Assembly (NCBI GenBank): GCA_963701675.1
Contig: OY969623.1
Span: 3,658,001 to 3,722,000, forward strand
Source of the DNA: G963701675 sp963701675
GTDB taxonomy: Bacteria; Planctomycetota; Planctomycetia; Gemmatales; Gemmataceae
Length of the DNA: 64,000 nt
Direction: 5' to 3'
The position numbers and the translations under genes are program-made. A model generated the notes under the pieces. That model did not search any database. It had not been told where the DNA came from and saw only the letters and a program-made list of their open reading frames with translations. Every line of letters begins with the position of its first letter. Positions within the stretch are counted from its first letter, which is position 1. Shown here piece by piece: positions 1 to 9,595 of this stretch.

Positions 1-177
1 GGAACGCAAACTGCTGACGGCGCGTGGTTCGTCGAAACTCGCAGTCGTCCGGTCCAGGTGTTTTTCGACAACGGCGACCCCGGCGGCAAGTCGCAATTCG
101 CAAGTTTCTCGGCAACCTGCTGGGCAACATTGGCCCTGTTGGAATGCATCCCGGTGGCTTCGGTGAGCGCAAGGTGA
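1..177 (+). CDS. C-terminal end of prenyltransferase/squalene-oxidase-repeat protein (partial)
   Basis: The frame is open from the window edge to TGA at 175-177 (58 residues). It contains DGAWFVETR followed by FFDNGDPGGKSQFAS and a WATLALL helix. This is the pattern of the last alpha/alpha repeat in planctomycete squalene-cyclase-like proteins, where the DG.WFV...FD.G...QF.S motif is conserved. The rest of the gene lies outside the window. The call rests on motif recall only, so whether the whole protein is an enzyme or just a repeat protein cannot be told. Confidence 0.65.
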   Translation, partial: GTQTADGAWFVETRSRPVQVFFDNGDPGGKSQFASFSATCWATLALLECIPVASVSAR

Positions 178-284
178 AAACTCAAAGACGACGCCGCAAG
201 CGCGAAACGCCGAAGGGAGCCGGGCCTCAACGGATCGGATCACCGCCGATCACGGCGGGCGCGGGAGTTCTCCCCGAGGACCGC

Positions 285-1145
285 GTGTGGGTCTTTACGC
301 AACTGTGGGCGTGGCCTCTGGTCTTACTTGGTTTTGTGGCTGCGGGAGGATGCTCTCACCCACATACCAATGGCGAACAAGCCTCCAAGGATAGTAAGTT
401 GCAAGCCGTCGAGGCCATCAAGGCATGTCGCGGCAGCGAGCTGCAGGGGCTTGATCCGGACCGCATCCGGAAACTGCTCGCCCACATGTCTGAGCTCGGC
501 CTGAAACGTGAGTATCAGGACGACGTAAGCCGATACGGGCCGTGGTCCGTCTGGGATTTTGGGGCGAAAGGCCAACCACCCCTTTACCTGCTGTTCGAGG
601 CCGGTAAGAAGATGCGGTTTGCGAGGGGTAACGAGGTCGTTCACGAACACCCCCACCCGAGTGCGACACCGATTTCGATGACGCTCCTCGATGATGCCGG
701 TAAAGTAATCTCGGAGACACATCTGACAACCGGATGGCGCTGCTATCTCAGCGCTGCGAAGCTTCATCCCGTCACTGACAATGGCTATCCGCTAGTGCTT
801 CTGGAGACGGAGCTCGGCGGAGGCCCTGGTCCGGACATTCGGCGCCAGTACTACGCTTGGCTGGGCGAGCGTTTTGACGTCGTTCGCTTGGAGAACACGG
901 CCGGCAAAGCGACCCGCAATCATTATTACGTCAAGCATTTTCGAAGTGGGCCCAGAGTCGCCCAGTTGACGGAGGCTGAGTGGGAAGCGGATCTGATGTC
1001 GCCTGACCGGGCGAGGATGTTGCGGGCGATGACTTGGCTCGGCGGCTTCCATTGGGACCTCCAAGCTGACAGCGATGGGATGTATAACCGATCCTCAGAG
1101 CAACCTCGGTCAAGTCCGCTTGTGGCAGAAGGTCCGGACGCGTGA
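285..1145 (+). CDS. Lipoprotein, unknown function (probable 3' frameshift)
   Basis: I prefer the GTG start at 285: GAGGA lies just upstream, and the product then begins with a hydrophobic signal peptide ending in the lipobox VAAGGC. The in-frame extension back to 24 overlaps the preceding gene and looks non-coding. The mature part (about 260 residues) matches no family I recognise. A second frame continues sensibly from about 1095 to TGA at 1251, with an amphipathic helix around EKVIGRLQELIRCEDVW. A 1-base indel near 1085-1105 may therefore have shortened the protein by about 35 residues. A second lipoprotein gene follows. Confidence 0.6.
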   Translation: MWVFTQLWAWPLVLLGFVAAGGCSHPHTNGEQASKDSKLQAVEAIKACRGSELQGLDPDRIRKLLAHMSELGLKREYQDDVSRYGPWSVWDFGAKGQPPLYLLFEAGKKMRFARGNEVVHEHPHPSATPISMTLLDDAGKVISETHLTTGWRCYLSAAKLHPVTDNGYPLVLLETELGGGPGPDIRRQYYAWLGERFDVVRLENTAGKATRNHYYVKHFRSGPRVAQLTEAEWEADLMSPDRARMLRAMTWLGGFHWDLQADSDGMYNRSSEQPRSSPLVAEGPDA

Positions 1146-1294
1146 GAAGGTGATCGGCCGTCTTCAGGAGTTGATTAGATGCGAGGACGTGTGGCTGCGG
1201 GAGGCGGCCGAGTTGGCGGCCGATCCGAAAGACGGCCATTTTGGCGGCTGAGTTTGGCCGGTTGTCAACCGTGTGAGGTTTGGAGGCCGTCCAC

Positions 1295-2176
1295 ATGAGT
1301 AAGCTAATCGTTTACACAACCGTCGCGATTGCGATCAACCTTATTGCCGGTTGTGACCGTTCATCACCCACTAAGCCAACAACAGGTGGGGCTTCGCCCA
1401 GCGCAAAGGCCGAAGGTGCTGAACCGAAAACAGCCCTGGAAATGGTTGCGCGCGCCCACAACGATTCACGTAGTGACGAGACGATCAGAAGGGACAACGC
1501 CTTCATTGAAGCCGTTCTCGATGGGAACCTGGCCAAGGCCCACGAAGGGTTGGCGTCCGGAGCCGGCGTAAATGGCCCATACATCGACCCGCATGCGTTC
1601 TTAAGCGCCGGACAGACAGGGTACACTGCGCTCCTGTACGCCTCGATGGACGGGAACGTCGAGATGGTTAAACTCCTCCTCGCACACAAGCCAGATGTTC
1701 ACTACGCGAGAAAGGGAAAAACCGCTCTATACTTTGCTGCCATCAAAAGCCACAACGAGGTTGTCGGACTGCTTCGGCAAGCTGGGGCGGAGGGTGACCC
1801 AAAGCGAATCAGGCTCACACATGAGCTGATCCGCGCCGCCTGTAAAGGATTTGAGATGGAGATGGGCGAAGGTTTCCCTAATTACCCCGGAGTCGTTCGG
1901 GATCTAGAGGACGCGCCGGACATCGCTGAAGTTATTAAGCAAGGTGCGGACGTTAACTGGGCCGACCCAGAGGGGCATACGCCCCTAATGTATTCGGCGA
2001 ACTTGGGTCTCGTCGCGAATGTGAAAACTTTCCTCGCTACCGGGGCGGATGCCAGCCTTAAATCGAAAGCTGGCGCGACGGCGCTATCCCTGGCAGAAAG
2101 TGAGGCATCTGTAAACCGTGAAGAAAGGGCGCAGGTTGTTGAGTTGTTGAAGGAACACCTTATCAACAAGCGCTAG
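1295..2176 (+). CDS. Ankyrin-repeat lipoprotein
   Basis: The ATG at 1295 has TGGAGG nine bases upstream. The product starts with a short signal peptide and lipobox (LIAGC), so it is likely anchored in the membrane. Ankyrin repeats are visible at about residues 105-165 (GYTALLYASMDGNVEMVKLLLAH, then KTALYFAAIKSHNEVVGLLRQAGA) and again near 220-260 (GHTPLMYSANLGLVANVKTFLATGAD). Ankyrin repeats bind proteins, but no partner is evident. The gene appears complete. Confidence 0.85.
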   Translation: MSKLIVYTTVAIAINLIAGCDRSSPTKPTTGGASPSAKAEGAEPKTALEMVARAHNDSRSDETIRRDNAFIEAVLDGNLAKAHEGLASGAGVNGPYIDPHAFLSAGQTGYTALLYASMDGNVEMVKLLLAHKPDVHYARKGKTALYFAAIKSHNEVVGLLRQAGAEGDPKRIRLTHELIRAACKGFEMEMGEGFPNYPGVVRDLEDAPDIAEVIKQGADVNWADPEGHTPLMYSANLGLVANVKTFLATGADASLKSKAGATALSLAESEASVNREERAQVVELLKEHLINKR

Positions 2177-2906
2177 GTCAGCCGTCGTCTCGCCAATCTC
2201 TCGGCTGTCACTACTTTCGACACCGTATGGTCAATTTAGTCAGCCGAGCGGAAACCGTCGTGATTCGAGAATTTTCGGCTTGGGCTGCGAGCAATTCTCA
2301 TCCGAGACAGGCTTCTCAACGAGCGCGCGAGATCTCAGCGCTCTCGTTAATCTCCGCGTGTTTTTTGCAATCCACCTACGGTACGCAGCATGAAGCAACG
2401 CGAGAGCGGTCGCTGACCGATGTGAAACATCGATCTGACTTCACAAGTTGGGCGACGTAGAGAGCCGTCGAAGAGTTTAACGGGAAGCACCGAAAGCTCG
2501 GCGCGCTCGCTGAGAAGCCCGGCTCGGCTGAGAAGCGCTTGCAACCAAAATCCGGATGATCAAGAATCGCCGCAGTTTTCATGGCCTCTTTCACGAAATC
2601 CGTCGGCAAGTGGATTACGCGGAAAACAACGACCGTGCCGGGTTGCAGCCATCACCTCCCCACTCAATTGTTCGGATCAGCCTGCGAAGTGACGAATACC
2701 TGTTCCGGCACTGGGACTACTCCTCATCCTCGGCCGAGTGCCCGTCCCGAACGGAGGTCGGCGCGGTCAAATAAAGCCATGGCGGCACACTCGATGTTCG
2801 AAACTCGCCTACAATGAGCGCGGATAGTCATCGCCGACCACAAGGCTTGCCACAATACAAGAAGCGACGACATTGATTCTGGGACACCCACGAAGGCGGC
2901 GGGAGC
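2177..2906. other. Gene-poor stretch, nothing recognised
   Basis: About 730 bp between the ankyrin lipoprotein and the PP2C gene. Several short overlapping open frames exist on both strands, but none has a recognisable motif, a good ribosome site or a signal peptide. A short sequence at 2791-2807 (TCGATGTTCGAAACTCG) resembles the centre of the repeat at 46460-46501 with three bases missing. Confidence 0.4.
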
Positions 2907-3808
2907 ATGGCCGAGCCACCGACTGATCCGGAGATCCGACTTAACGAGGATGATTCGCATTCTCGTTCCCTTGAAAGTCGGCCGATGCGCGTGGCTAGTT
3001 TCGGCCTCACCGACCAAGGACGAGTCCGAGATGCGAACGAAGACCAATTCTTGATCGCAGAACTGCGTAAAGCCATGTTGATCCGTCAATCGAGCGTACC
3101 GCAGTCGCCGACGCAACATAGCGATGAGCGCGGTTACTTGTTTCTCGTGGCAGATGGCATGGGCGGGCACCGCGCCGGCGAACGTGCAAGCGCTGTGGCA
3201 ATAGAAGCGATTGAGGACTTCGCGCTCAACACCCTCAAATGGTTTTTTCATCTTCAGGGGCCCACAGAGCCCAACATCTTGACCGACTTCCAAGCGGCCC
3301 TTCGACACGCCGACATTCGAGTCTACGAAGAGAGCGAAGCGCGACCCGACCGATACGGGATGGGACAACGTTGACGTTGGCGTATGCCCTAAATTCCGAC
3401 TTATACGTCGCACATGTCGGAGACAGCCGGTGTTATCTCTATTGCAATGGTAAGCTGTTCCGGCTGACGCAGGACCACACCTTGGTCGGTGAGATGGTTC
3501 GACAGGGAACGCTGTCGCCGGCACAGGCCGCAAAACACCATTTTCGGCATGTCATAACCAACGTGGTCGGCGGCCGAGAACTTGGCATCACCGTCGAAAC
3601 ACACAAGGTTCGATTGGGATCGGGCGATCTGATGTTGCTCTGCTCCGACGGACTGACCGAAATGGTTCCCGAGGAACAGATCGCCGCAATTCTTCAAGAC
3701 CAGCCGGATCTGCAATGTGCCTGCGAACGGCTGATTGCAGCCGCGAATGATCGTGGAGGTAAGGACAACATTACGGTGGTCGCGGCGCGGTTTCTTGCCG
3801 CGGAGTAA
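2907..3808 (+). pseudogene. PP2C-family Ser/Thr protein phosphatase, split by a 1-base deletion
   Basis: Cytosolic Mg/Mn-dependent phosphatase, likely opposing one of the planctomycete Ser/Thr kinases. The ATG at 2907 has GGCGGGAG upstream. All PP2C motifs are present: RDANEDQ, VADGMGGHRAG, AHVGDSR, LLCSDGL and GGKDNITVV. The first part (2907-3374) stops early at TGA. The second part continues in another frame to 3808. The break is at GGGATGGGACAACG (3357-3370); one extra G or A restores GMGTTLTLAY. Every catalytic motif survives, so this is either a very recent mutation or a homopolymer sequencing error. Confidence 0.85.
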
Positions 3809-3977
3809 ACCGTGGCGGTCCGTTTCGACCGGGCACAGATGCTCATGCTTTCTTCCGTATGCGGCTAGTTGGGTTTCTGCTCCCGATAATGAAGCCACTT
3901 CCACGAAAGTGCGTCCCTTAACGGCTGAACCAAATCCGGTCCGATGGGACCAACGCGCTCTTGCAACATCGCAGGAT

Positions 3978-4949
3978 CTATCGAGTGAAGACCGTTTTTC
4001 CGCGCGTCCTGCCTTCCCACATCGCACGGAACGCTGCTTCGGCCCGCTCCATCGGCAGGACGGCGCCGATATTCGGTTCGATCGCTGCCTGGACTATCAG
4101 GTTGATCATGTTCCTCATGTCGTCCAGCCTGCCCATGATGGAGCCGGTGATCGTGAGCTGGTCGGCGATGATCGGAAGAAGGTTCAATGGCACGTCGAAC
4201 CCCGTTGTCGCGCCGAGAACTACGAGCGTGCCGCCGCGCGTAAGGGACGACAGGCTATGCACCCAGGAATCCGGACCAATGTTATCGATGACCGCGGGCA
4301 CCTTCCGGGGAAGGGGTTCATTGGCGGCGAAGGTCTGGTGCGCGCCGAGCGTCCTGGCCAGCGCTCGACCTGCTTCGGTTCGGCTGGTTGCCCAGACCTC
4401 AAAGCCGGCGGCGCGGCCGAGCTGGATCAGCGCCGTTGCCATGCCGCCGGTGGCGCCCTGGACCAGCACCGTGTCGCCGGCCCGGAGGCCGGATTTGGTA
4501 AAGAGCGCCCGATAGGCAGTCAGCCAGGCCGTGCCGAGCACCGACGCATGAAGCGGCGACAGCGTCTGGGGAAGTGGGATCGCGTTTCGCCTGGGCACAA
4601 CGACGTAGTCGGCGAACGAGCCGTGGACGAACTCGCTTGGAATATGCCATGCCGGGTCAAGTGTCTCGTCCCCACGCCAGTCATCGCTGCCCATCATGGG
4701 GTAAATGACCACCGGCGTGCCGTCATCGAGCGTGCCGGCCGCGTCATTGCCGAGGATGATGGGAAACTTGATCCCTTCGGGATGCCCGCTGATGCCGCGC
4801 AGCGTGAAGAGATCGTGGCGATTCAGGCTGGCGTGACTCACTTTCACGCGCACCCAGCCATCGGGCACTGTCGGGTCGGGCATCATGCCGATCTTCAGGG
4901 CGGAAAGTGGTTCATCGGGAGCTGCGTGCGTGGCGTAAACGGCGAACAT
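3978..4949 (-). CDS. MDR-superfamily NAD(P)H-dependent oxidoreductase (quinone/zinc-independent type)
   Basis: The ATG at 4949 is preceded by AAAGGAGG at good spacing; a longer upstream frame is unlikely. The 323-residue product has an N-terminal GroES-like fold (SLNRHDLFTLRG, GNDAAG) and a Rossmann segment with the nucleotide loop VLVQGATGGMATA near residue 160. C-terminal RGKTVF is typical. Full length for medium-chain dehydrogenases that reduce quinones or enones with NADPH. It is convergent with the PP2C gene. A SnoaL-like gene lies upstream on the same strand, 31 bp away, and may be co-transcribed. The substrate is unknown. Confidence 0.85.
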   Translation of the reverse strand: MFAVYATHAAPDEPLSALKIGMMPDPTVPDGWVRVKVSHASLNRHDLFTLRGISGHPEGIKFPIILGNDAAGTLDDGTPVVIYPMMGSDDWRGDETLDPAWHIPSEFVHGSFADYVVVPRRNAIPLPQTLSPLHASVLGTAWLTAYRALFTKSGLRAGDTVLVQGATGGMATALIQLGRAAGFEVWATSRTEAGRALARTLGAHQTFAANEPLPRKVPAVIDNIGPDSWVHSLSSLTRGGTLVVLGATTGFDVPLNLLPIIADQLTITGSIMGRLDDMRNMINLIVQAAIEPNIGAVLPMERAEAAFRAMWEGRTRGKTVFTR

Positions 4950-4980
4950 CGGCGTCCTCCTTTCGGCAGTGGCGATAATT

Positions 4981-5307
4981 TCACGGGATGACTTCCAGCA
5001 ACGCGATCTTGTCGCCTTCGAGTTCGAAGAAGAACCGAAGATCAACCGGACTGCCTGGAAAGTTGCCGATGAGGCGGCATGTGACGACCGTCTCTCCGTC
5101 CGACTGTTCGCACGCGAATGGCTCGCACGTGTACTGATACTTGATCGAAACATCCGCCTTCCACTTCTTGATCGCGGCCCGGCCTTGGTAGGTGTGCCCT
5201 TCGTCCTTCACGATGGCGTTCTCCGTGAAACACGCGGCAACGGCGTCGCTGTCAACGGTGTCCGCGGTGAAGTAGTCGGCGGCGGGTCTTGGCAGATCGA
5301 GAGTCAT
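4981..5307 (-). CDS. SnoaL-like (NTF2-fold) protein
   Basis: The start at 5307 has GGAGGGA about 8 bases upstream. The 108-residue product is the usual length for the SnoaL/nuclear-transport-factor-2 fold. Features are ADTVDSDAVAACFTENAIV near the N-terminus, GRAAIKKW in the middle and a C-terminal beta strand RFFFELEGDKIALLEVI. Members are small-ligand-binding proteins or isomerases, often encoded next to oxidoreductases or sigma factors, as here. The specific reaction cannot be read from sequence. Confidence 0.8.
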   Translation of the reverse strand: MTLDLPRPAADYFTADTVDSDAVAACFTENAIVKDEGHTYQGRAAIKKWKADVSIKYQYTCEPFACEQSDGETVVTCRLIGNFPGSPVDLRFFFELEGDKIALLEVIP

Positions 5308-5406
5308 GGCTCGTCCCTCCAGGTAATGAGAATGCGGATCGCTTTGCCCCGTCTTTCTCATGGACACCTGCGGGAATCGACCGTGACAACTCGTACGAAA
5401 GATTTT

Positions 5407-6291
5407 TCAGTTCAGATGCAGCGCTTCGCGCACGTCGTCGCGTTCGAGCATGCGGCGAAGCCATTGGATCTGGTCCGAGGGTTGCAGAAACGGGTGCTCG
5501 CGATAGATCGCGGCGTGCTGTCGCTCCACGATATCGTCGATTTCGCGGACCGTTTCCGCGGCGACATCACGGACGCGCTCGACATGCTCCGGCACGAACA
5601 GGAGATGGCTGAGGATTTACGTGCCCATCCTCGATGAAGCCCCGCGTCTTCTTCGGGCAGCGACAGGGATTGTTCTTGTTCACGAGGCCGCACTGGTTGT
5701 TCATGAAGCTGTGCAGGTCGCGGCGGGCGCGGGCCAGACATTGGCGGAAGTTGTCGGCGCTCACCTGCAGCACCTCGCCGCCAACCGCATCGCTGACGCC
5801 GAGGATCGCGCCGAGCGTAAAGGTCAACCGCTGCACGCGATCCAGACAGAGCAGCATCCCCATCGTGCAGCTATTCTTGGTTTCCTCGACCAATAGCGGC
5901 AACGAAACGGGCACACTTTTCGGATCGGGCAAATCAAGATCGGGCGTGCGCTGGATGGCCGCGCCGTAGTCGGCGAACGTCGTCGCCCTGGTCTCGGCGC
6001 TGCGTCGCTTCATGTTGAGCACATGATTGGCGGCAATGCGGTAAGCCAGGTGCGGAACTTGCTCTCCCCTTTGAACGAGCTGAGCTTGGTGATGACGTTG
6101 ATGAGCACCTCTTGTGTGACTTCCTCGGCGTCTTGCGGATGAAACACCATGCGGACGGCGATGTTGTAAATCCAGGCTTGATGACGCAGCACCAACCGCT
6201 CCAGCGCGGCGCGATCGCCGTTCCTGGCCCCCGCGGCCAACTCGACGTCGGTGGAATCGCCTTGGGCGACCTCTGTGAATGGGTTGAACAT
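5407..6291 (-). pseudogene. RNA polymerase sigma-70/ECF-type factor with long C-terminal tail, two frameshifts
   Basis: Begins MFNPFTEVAQGD at 6291. Region 2 is clear (HQAWIYNIAVRMVFHPQDAEEVTQEVLINV). Near 6040 the frame breaks in TGGCTTACCGC; one more T would give FRTWLYRIAANHVLNMKRR. The middle frame (to about 5630) carries a diverged region 4 and KKTRGFIEDG. A second break near 5625 leads to the tail PEHVERVRDVAAETVREID and DHPFLQPSD-like sequence ending at 5407. The long tail is typical of a planctomycete/SnoaL-linked ECF group. The downstream SnoaL-like gene fits that pairing. Not functional as read. Confidence 0.75.
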
Positions 6292-6480
6292 GTCCCAATT
6301 CCTCAGCGAGTGGAGCTTGGCACTTCATTGTACCGACCAGGACTCGCACCGGTGGCGCGCTCCGGCCCGACACGCCGACGTAGGTTAGCACGACGTAAGG
6401 AACCCATTCTTTTGCGAAGTGGGTCTGTTTGCCGCTTGCCTTCCTTTCGCACACCGGTACTCATGGCGGTCGCGTAACGT

Positions 6481-6783
6481 CCCCATGACCACACCGGAGT
6501 CCAACTTGCACATTTCGCAAACTGGATCATCGACCAGACCCGCCGTGAATTGGCGATGGTGCTGGCCGAGCTGAAAACGCAGACATCGGCTCGCACACAA
6601 CGCAATCAGGTGATTGTCCGCCTCGCACGCTGCTGCGGATTGCGCGTCTCGGAAATCGGCGGCCTGAAACTCGACGACATAAGGTCGGGCTCGCCGCGTA
6701 CCGTTATGGTGGGACGCGGGCACGCTGGCCGACTTGAAGGGAGCCTGGCGCCGGCTGTTAGGACGTGGACCCGCTTGGACTGA
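6481..6783 (+). pseudogene. Tyrosine recombinase (phage integrase family) remnant
   Basis: The open frame contains RNQVIVRLARCCGLRVSEIGGLKLDD, the box-I region with the catalytic Arg (GLRVSE). After GSPRTV the frame degrades. A second frame continues WDAGTLADLKGAWRR to about 6895. Upstream sequence (ANWIIDQTRRELAMVLAE) resembles the end of the core-binding part. No start codon fits and boxes II/III with HxxR and Tyr are absent. This is a scar of an integrated element. Confidence 0.65.
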
Positions 6784-6940
6784 CATACCTGCTTCCCTGT
6801 ATCATCACGCGGAAGGCGCGGACATGCATCAATGTACGGGCCGATTAGCCACGCCCACGCCGATTGATCTCCGCTCGTGCTGCCGGGCCTTGTAGACAAC
6901 GCTTTTACGAATAAGGACCGCCGCGCCACGGAGGCAACGA

Positions 6941-7396
6941 CTACGCCGTTATCCTGGCCAGGAAGCCGTCACTGGATCCGGCGTTGGCTGGTTGAAAGGC
7001 GTGCGCCGTAGGGAAGGACTTTGACGCCGTTTCCCCTGCGACGCGTTTGGCCTGATCGGGCTTGAGGATATCCGCGACCAGCTTGTCGCCTTCCTTGTCC
7101 AACTCCTGCCTCTTGGCGCACTGCTCCTCCCGACTTAGCTCACGTAAGCCACGACTCGCTTCTTCCTGCTTTTTGCGCGCTTCCGTAGCCTTAGTGATTT
7201 GATCTTGCGACATCTTGAGTTCTTGCTGGACAGATGGCTCATCCATCAGCGCCAACGCTGACATCATCCCAGCTCCTTGGGCTCGTTGTCGGTTATTCTC
7301 CCTCGGCCGTTCTTGCGCCTGCATCGGCGTGCTGAGCAGACAGAGCAGGCCGAATCCCAAAGCGCATTTTCCGAGTTTTGCACGTTTTGCACGCAC
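6941..7396 (-). CDS. Small secreted charged protein, unknown (C-terminus possibly altered)
   Basis: GTG start at 7396. An N-terminal signal peptide (CALGFGLLCLLSTPMQAQ) is followed by a basic stretch and a helical part with DEPSVQQELKMSQDQITKA and KLVADILKPDQAKRV. This layout, with a KLS.DQ..K motif and an L.P.Q..R motif, is common in planctomycete secreted proteins of unknown role and loosely recalls Spy/CpxP-like helical repeats. The last 35 residues after DQAKRV do not follow the pattern, so the 3' end may have been replaced. Confidence 0.5.
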   Translation of the reverse strand: MRAKRAKLGKCALGFGLLCLLSTPMQAQERPRENNRQRAQGAGMMSALALMDEPSVQQELKMSQDQITKATEARKKQEEASRGLRELSREEQCAKRQELDKEGDKLVADILKPDQAKRVAGETASKSFPTAHAFQPANAGSSDGFLARITA

Positions 7397-7625
7397 ATCC
7401 GTTCACTTAGATGGAGCGCCGAAGTCGCTACTGTACTAGAGACAGCTGGCGGTGGACGAGCTTCCTGGAAAACTTGGGGGCGGGGTGCATGAGGGTTGGG
7501 TCCCCGGTGTTGTAAACGCCTCCCCTGCGTTAGTGACGTATATGCCGGCGCCGTACCCTGGATTAGACGAATCTCCGGCGTCGTTGCCATGTGGATTAAG
7601 TGGGAAGATCCAGACGGCCTAACAA

Positions 7626-7653
7626 TTGACAGACGCATTCGCTCGTCTATACT
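7626..7653 (+). promoter_or_regulatory. Near-consensus sigma-70 promoter
   Basis: TTGACA at 7626-7631, a 16-base spacer, and TATACT at 7648-7653. The match is unusually good for this window. It lies 30 bases ahead of the small frame at 7683. Confidence 0.5.
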
Positions 7654-7682
7654 GTGTGGGAACTGATCACCGAGGACCGCAG

Positions 7683-7778
7683 ATGAAATCTTCATGGCGC
7701 ATCGTTCGATTTCGCAATGCCCAGCGCCTCGGTCATTTCGTTCTCACTCCAGTCGAACACGGCCAAGGCTTTTCCTGA
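7683..7778 (+). CDS. Very small ORF (31 aa) behind a consensus-like promoter
   Basis: ATG at 7683 with GAGG upstream, ending at TGA 7776-7778. The product starts MKSSWRIVRFRNAQRL and matches no family I know. The promoter at 7626-7653 suggests transcription starts near 7660. It may be a genuine small protein, the stub of a truncated gene, or a leader. Confidence 0.3.
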   Translation: MKSSWRIVRFRNAQRLGHFVLTPVEHGQGFS

Positions 7779-7997
7779 GTACGCTCTTCCACGTAGCGGC
7801 GGGTCCCGCCTCTTGTCTCTTCCGTGCCGAAGCGATCGGTCACTAGCAAACAACGACAGAAACTGTTTCGCACGTATCCGTCTGGCGACCATCGCATAAC
7901 GGCGAAAAGGCCGCGCAGCGATTTGCCGCCGTTTTGCACTCCCCGCGGTGGGTATTAACTTCTCGGAAGTTTCTTGCAGATGCGAAGAAGGTGCTCC

Positions 7998-8475
7998 ATG
8001 GCGAATGCTTCATTCTCACGAACATCACGTCGAGCCTTATTGACGGCGTTACTGCCGCTGCTCGCCGCCGCCCCCGGCTGCGACGGCCGAATCGGCAAGT
8101 GCTATGTCGTTGAAGGGACGGTGTACGTCGAGGGGAAACCCTTGGTCGGCAAATCGGGCTTCGTAACATTTAGGCCCGACGCTTCCAAGGGAAACCAAGG
8201 TGAATTCGCAGCGGTGGGGCCGCTCAACCCGGACGGCACTTATACGCTGTCAACGCAAAGCAAGGACGGCGCGCCTGCGGGATGGTACCGCGTAACCGTC
8301 ACCGCTGTCGACGAGAAGGATGGCGCCGGCGCAGCGCGGAGCCAAACCGAAGCCGCGATCGTCGGGCGGCCAAGCGGTGCATCCTCGCTACGGCCAGGAG
8401 ACGACGACGGACCTATCGGTTGAAGTCGTCTCCGATCCGCCGGCAGGCGCCTACGACTTGAAACTCAAGAAATAA
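7998..8475 (+). pseudogene. Carboxypeptidase-regulatory-like lipoprotein, frameshifted near the end
   Basis: The ATG at 7998 starts a signal peptide with lipobox-like LLAAAPGC. The mature part is a beta-sandwich of the type seen in planctomycete lipoproteins beside DUF1559 genes: VEGTVYVEGKPL, VTFRPDASKG, GTYTLSTQSKDGAPAGWYRVTV. The frame slips near 8370-8380. The correct tail (HPRYGQETTTDLSVEVV ... YDLKLKK) is read in another frame to TAA at 8475. The annotated open frame otherwise ends at 8423. Pairing with DUF1559 (60 bp downstream) is a recurring planctomycete arrangement. Confidence 0.7.
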
Positions 8476-8534
8476 CTCTCGCTTCTAGCGTTGTTGATTT
8501 CAATTTTGACAGTCCAATTTTAGGAGGCTTCAAG

Positions 8535-9545
8535 ATGAAAACTTCTTCAGAAAAGCGTGGCTATCGGCCAGGGTTTACTCTAATCGAGTTGCTTGTGGTC
8601 ATCGCGATCATCGGCATTCTGATTGCGCTCCTGCTTCCCGCGGTGCAGAAGGTCCGTGAAGCAGCCAATCGAACCCGGTGTTCGAACAACCTAAAGCAAC
8701 TCGGCTTGGCCGTGCATGGCTACCATGACGGCTTCCAGTGTTTTCCCCCGAACTACCTCTACACGTTCGACGCCGATGGAAAGAACTGGGGTTGGATCCC
8801 ACACATTCTGCCTTACATCGAGCAGGGGAACTTGTACAAGGAGCTCGACATTCGCAATAAGATGATTTCGGAAGCTCCGGAGTCGGCGCTTGCCACACCC
8901 ATCAAGCTTCTGCTTTGCGGAAGCGATCCCGACATCGGCGACGGCACGAAGTTCATCGACTGGTCAAGCATCAGTTGGTATGCCAAGACGACGTATAGTC
9001 CCTCAAAGAACAAATCCTTCAAGCATGGAATCACCTCGTACAAAGGGTGTTGGGGAGCCAACTGGGGCGGCGATGCAGGCAATAGTTGGAACTGCGATCC
9101 TCGCTGGCTGAATCCGGGCGTCGGCGGACAATGGCCGGACTCATATCACGGTTGCAGCCAGGGGGACGGAATTCATCTGCCGATTGACCACATGAACAAG
9201 TGGAACATCGGCCGGTACATCCGCATGCAGGACGTCACGGATGGCGGGAGCAACACGTTCTACGCAGGTGAAGCAAAAGTCAGAGACATTCATGTACAGG
9301 ACTGGTTCCATACAGACGACATCAGCTCCAGTTGCGCGATGGATATGAATGCGATGAAACCGGACGGGTCGAACTACGAATGGGATGCGAACCTGTGGCG
9401 TTTCGGGAGCCACCACGCGGGCGGCGTGAATTTTGTCTACGCGGACGGTTCTGTACATTTCGTTCATTCCTCTATTTCGCAGAAGACGTGGCGTGCCTTG
9501 AGCACTTACGCGGGAAATGAGGTTCTGGGGCAAGATAAGCCGTGA
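8535..9545 (+). CDS. DUF1559 prepilin-like protein
   Basis: TAGGAGG lies upstream of the ATG at 8535. The N-terminal type IV prepilin signature GFTLIELLVVIAIIGILIALLLPAVQ (residues 14-39) would be cut before Phe by a prepilin peptidase and anchor the protein in the membrane. The family's AANRTRCSNNLKQLGLAVHGYHD follows. The C-terminal H..G.....ADGSV motif (HHAGGVNFVYADGSVHF) is present. Length 336 is normal for DUF1559. These pseudopilin-like proteins are hugely expanded in planctomycetes and their role is unsettled. Confidence 0.95.
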   Translation: MKTSSEKRGYRPGFTLIELLVVIAIIGILIALLLPAVQKVREAANRTRCSNNLKQLGLAVHGYHDGFQCFPPNYLYTFDADGKNWGWIPHILPYIEQGNLYKELDIRNKMISEAPESALATPIKLLLCGSDPDIGDGTKFIDWSSISWYAKTTYSPSKNKSFKHGITSYKGCWGANWGGDAGNSWNCDPRWLNPGVGGQWPDSYHGCSQGDGIHLPIDHMNKWNIGRYIRMQDVTDGGSNTFYAGEAKVRDIHVQDWFHTDDISSSCAMDMNAMKPDGSNYEWDANLWRFGSHHAGGVNFVYADGSVHFVHSSISQKTWRALSTYAGNEVLGQDKP

Positions 9546-9595
9546 TCGCGTAGATTTCGTGTCTTGGAAATGTCACCCAAAAGGGAAGGTACATC

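Noticed and set aside
2227..2817. Several 65-80 codon frames on both strands
   Set aside because: No motif, signal peptide or ribosome site, and mutually overlapping.
3735..4991. Long plus-strand open frame across the MDR gene (418 codons)
   Set aside because: It is antisense to the clearly conserved oxidoreductase, with an Arg/Gly-rich, motif-free translation. It is a high-GC shadow.
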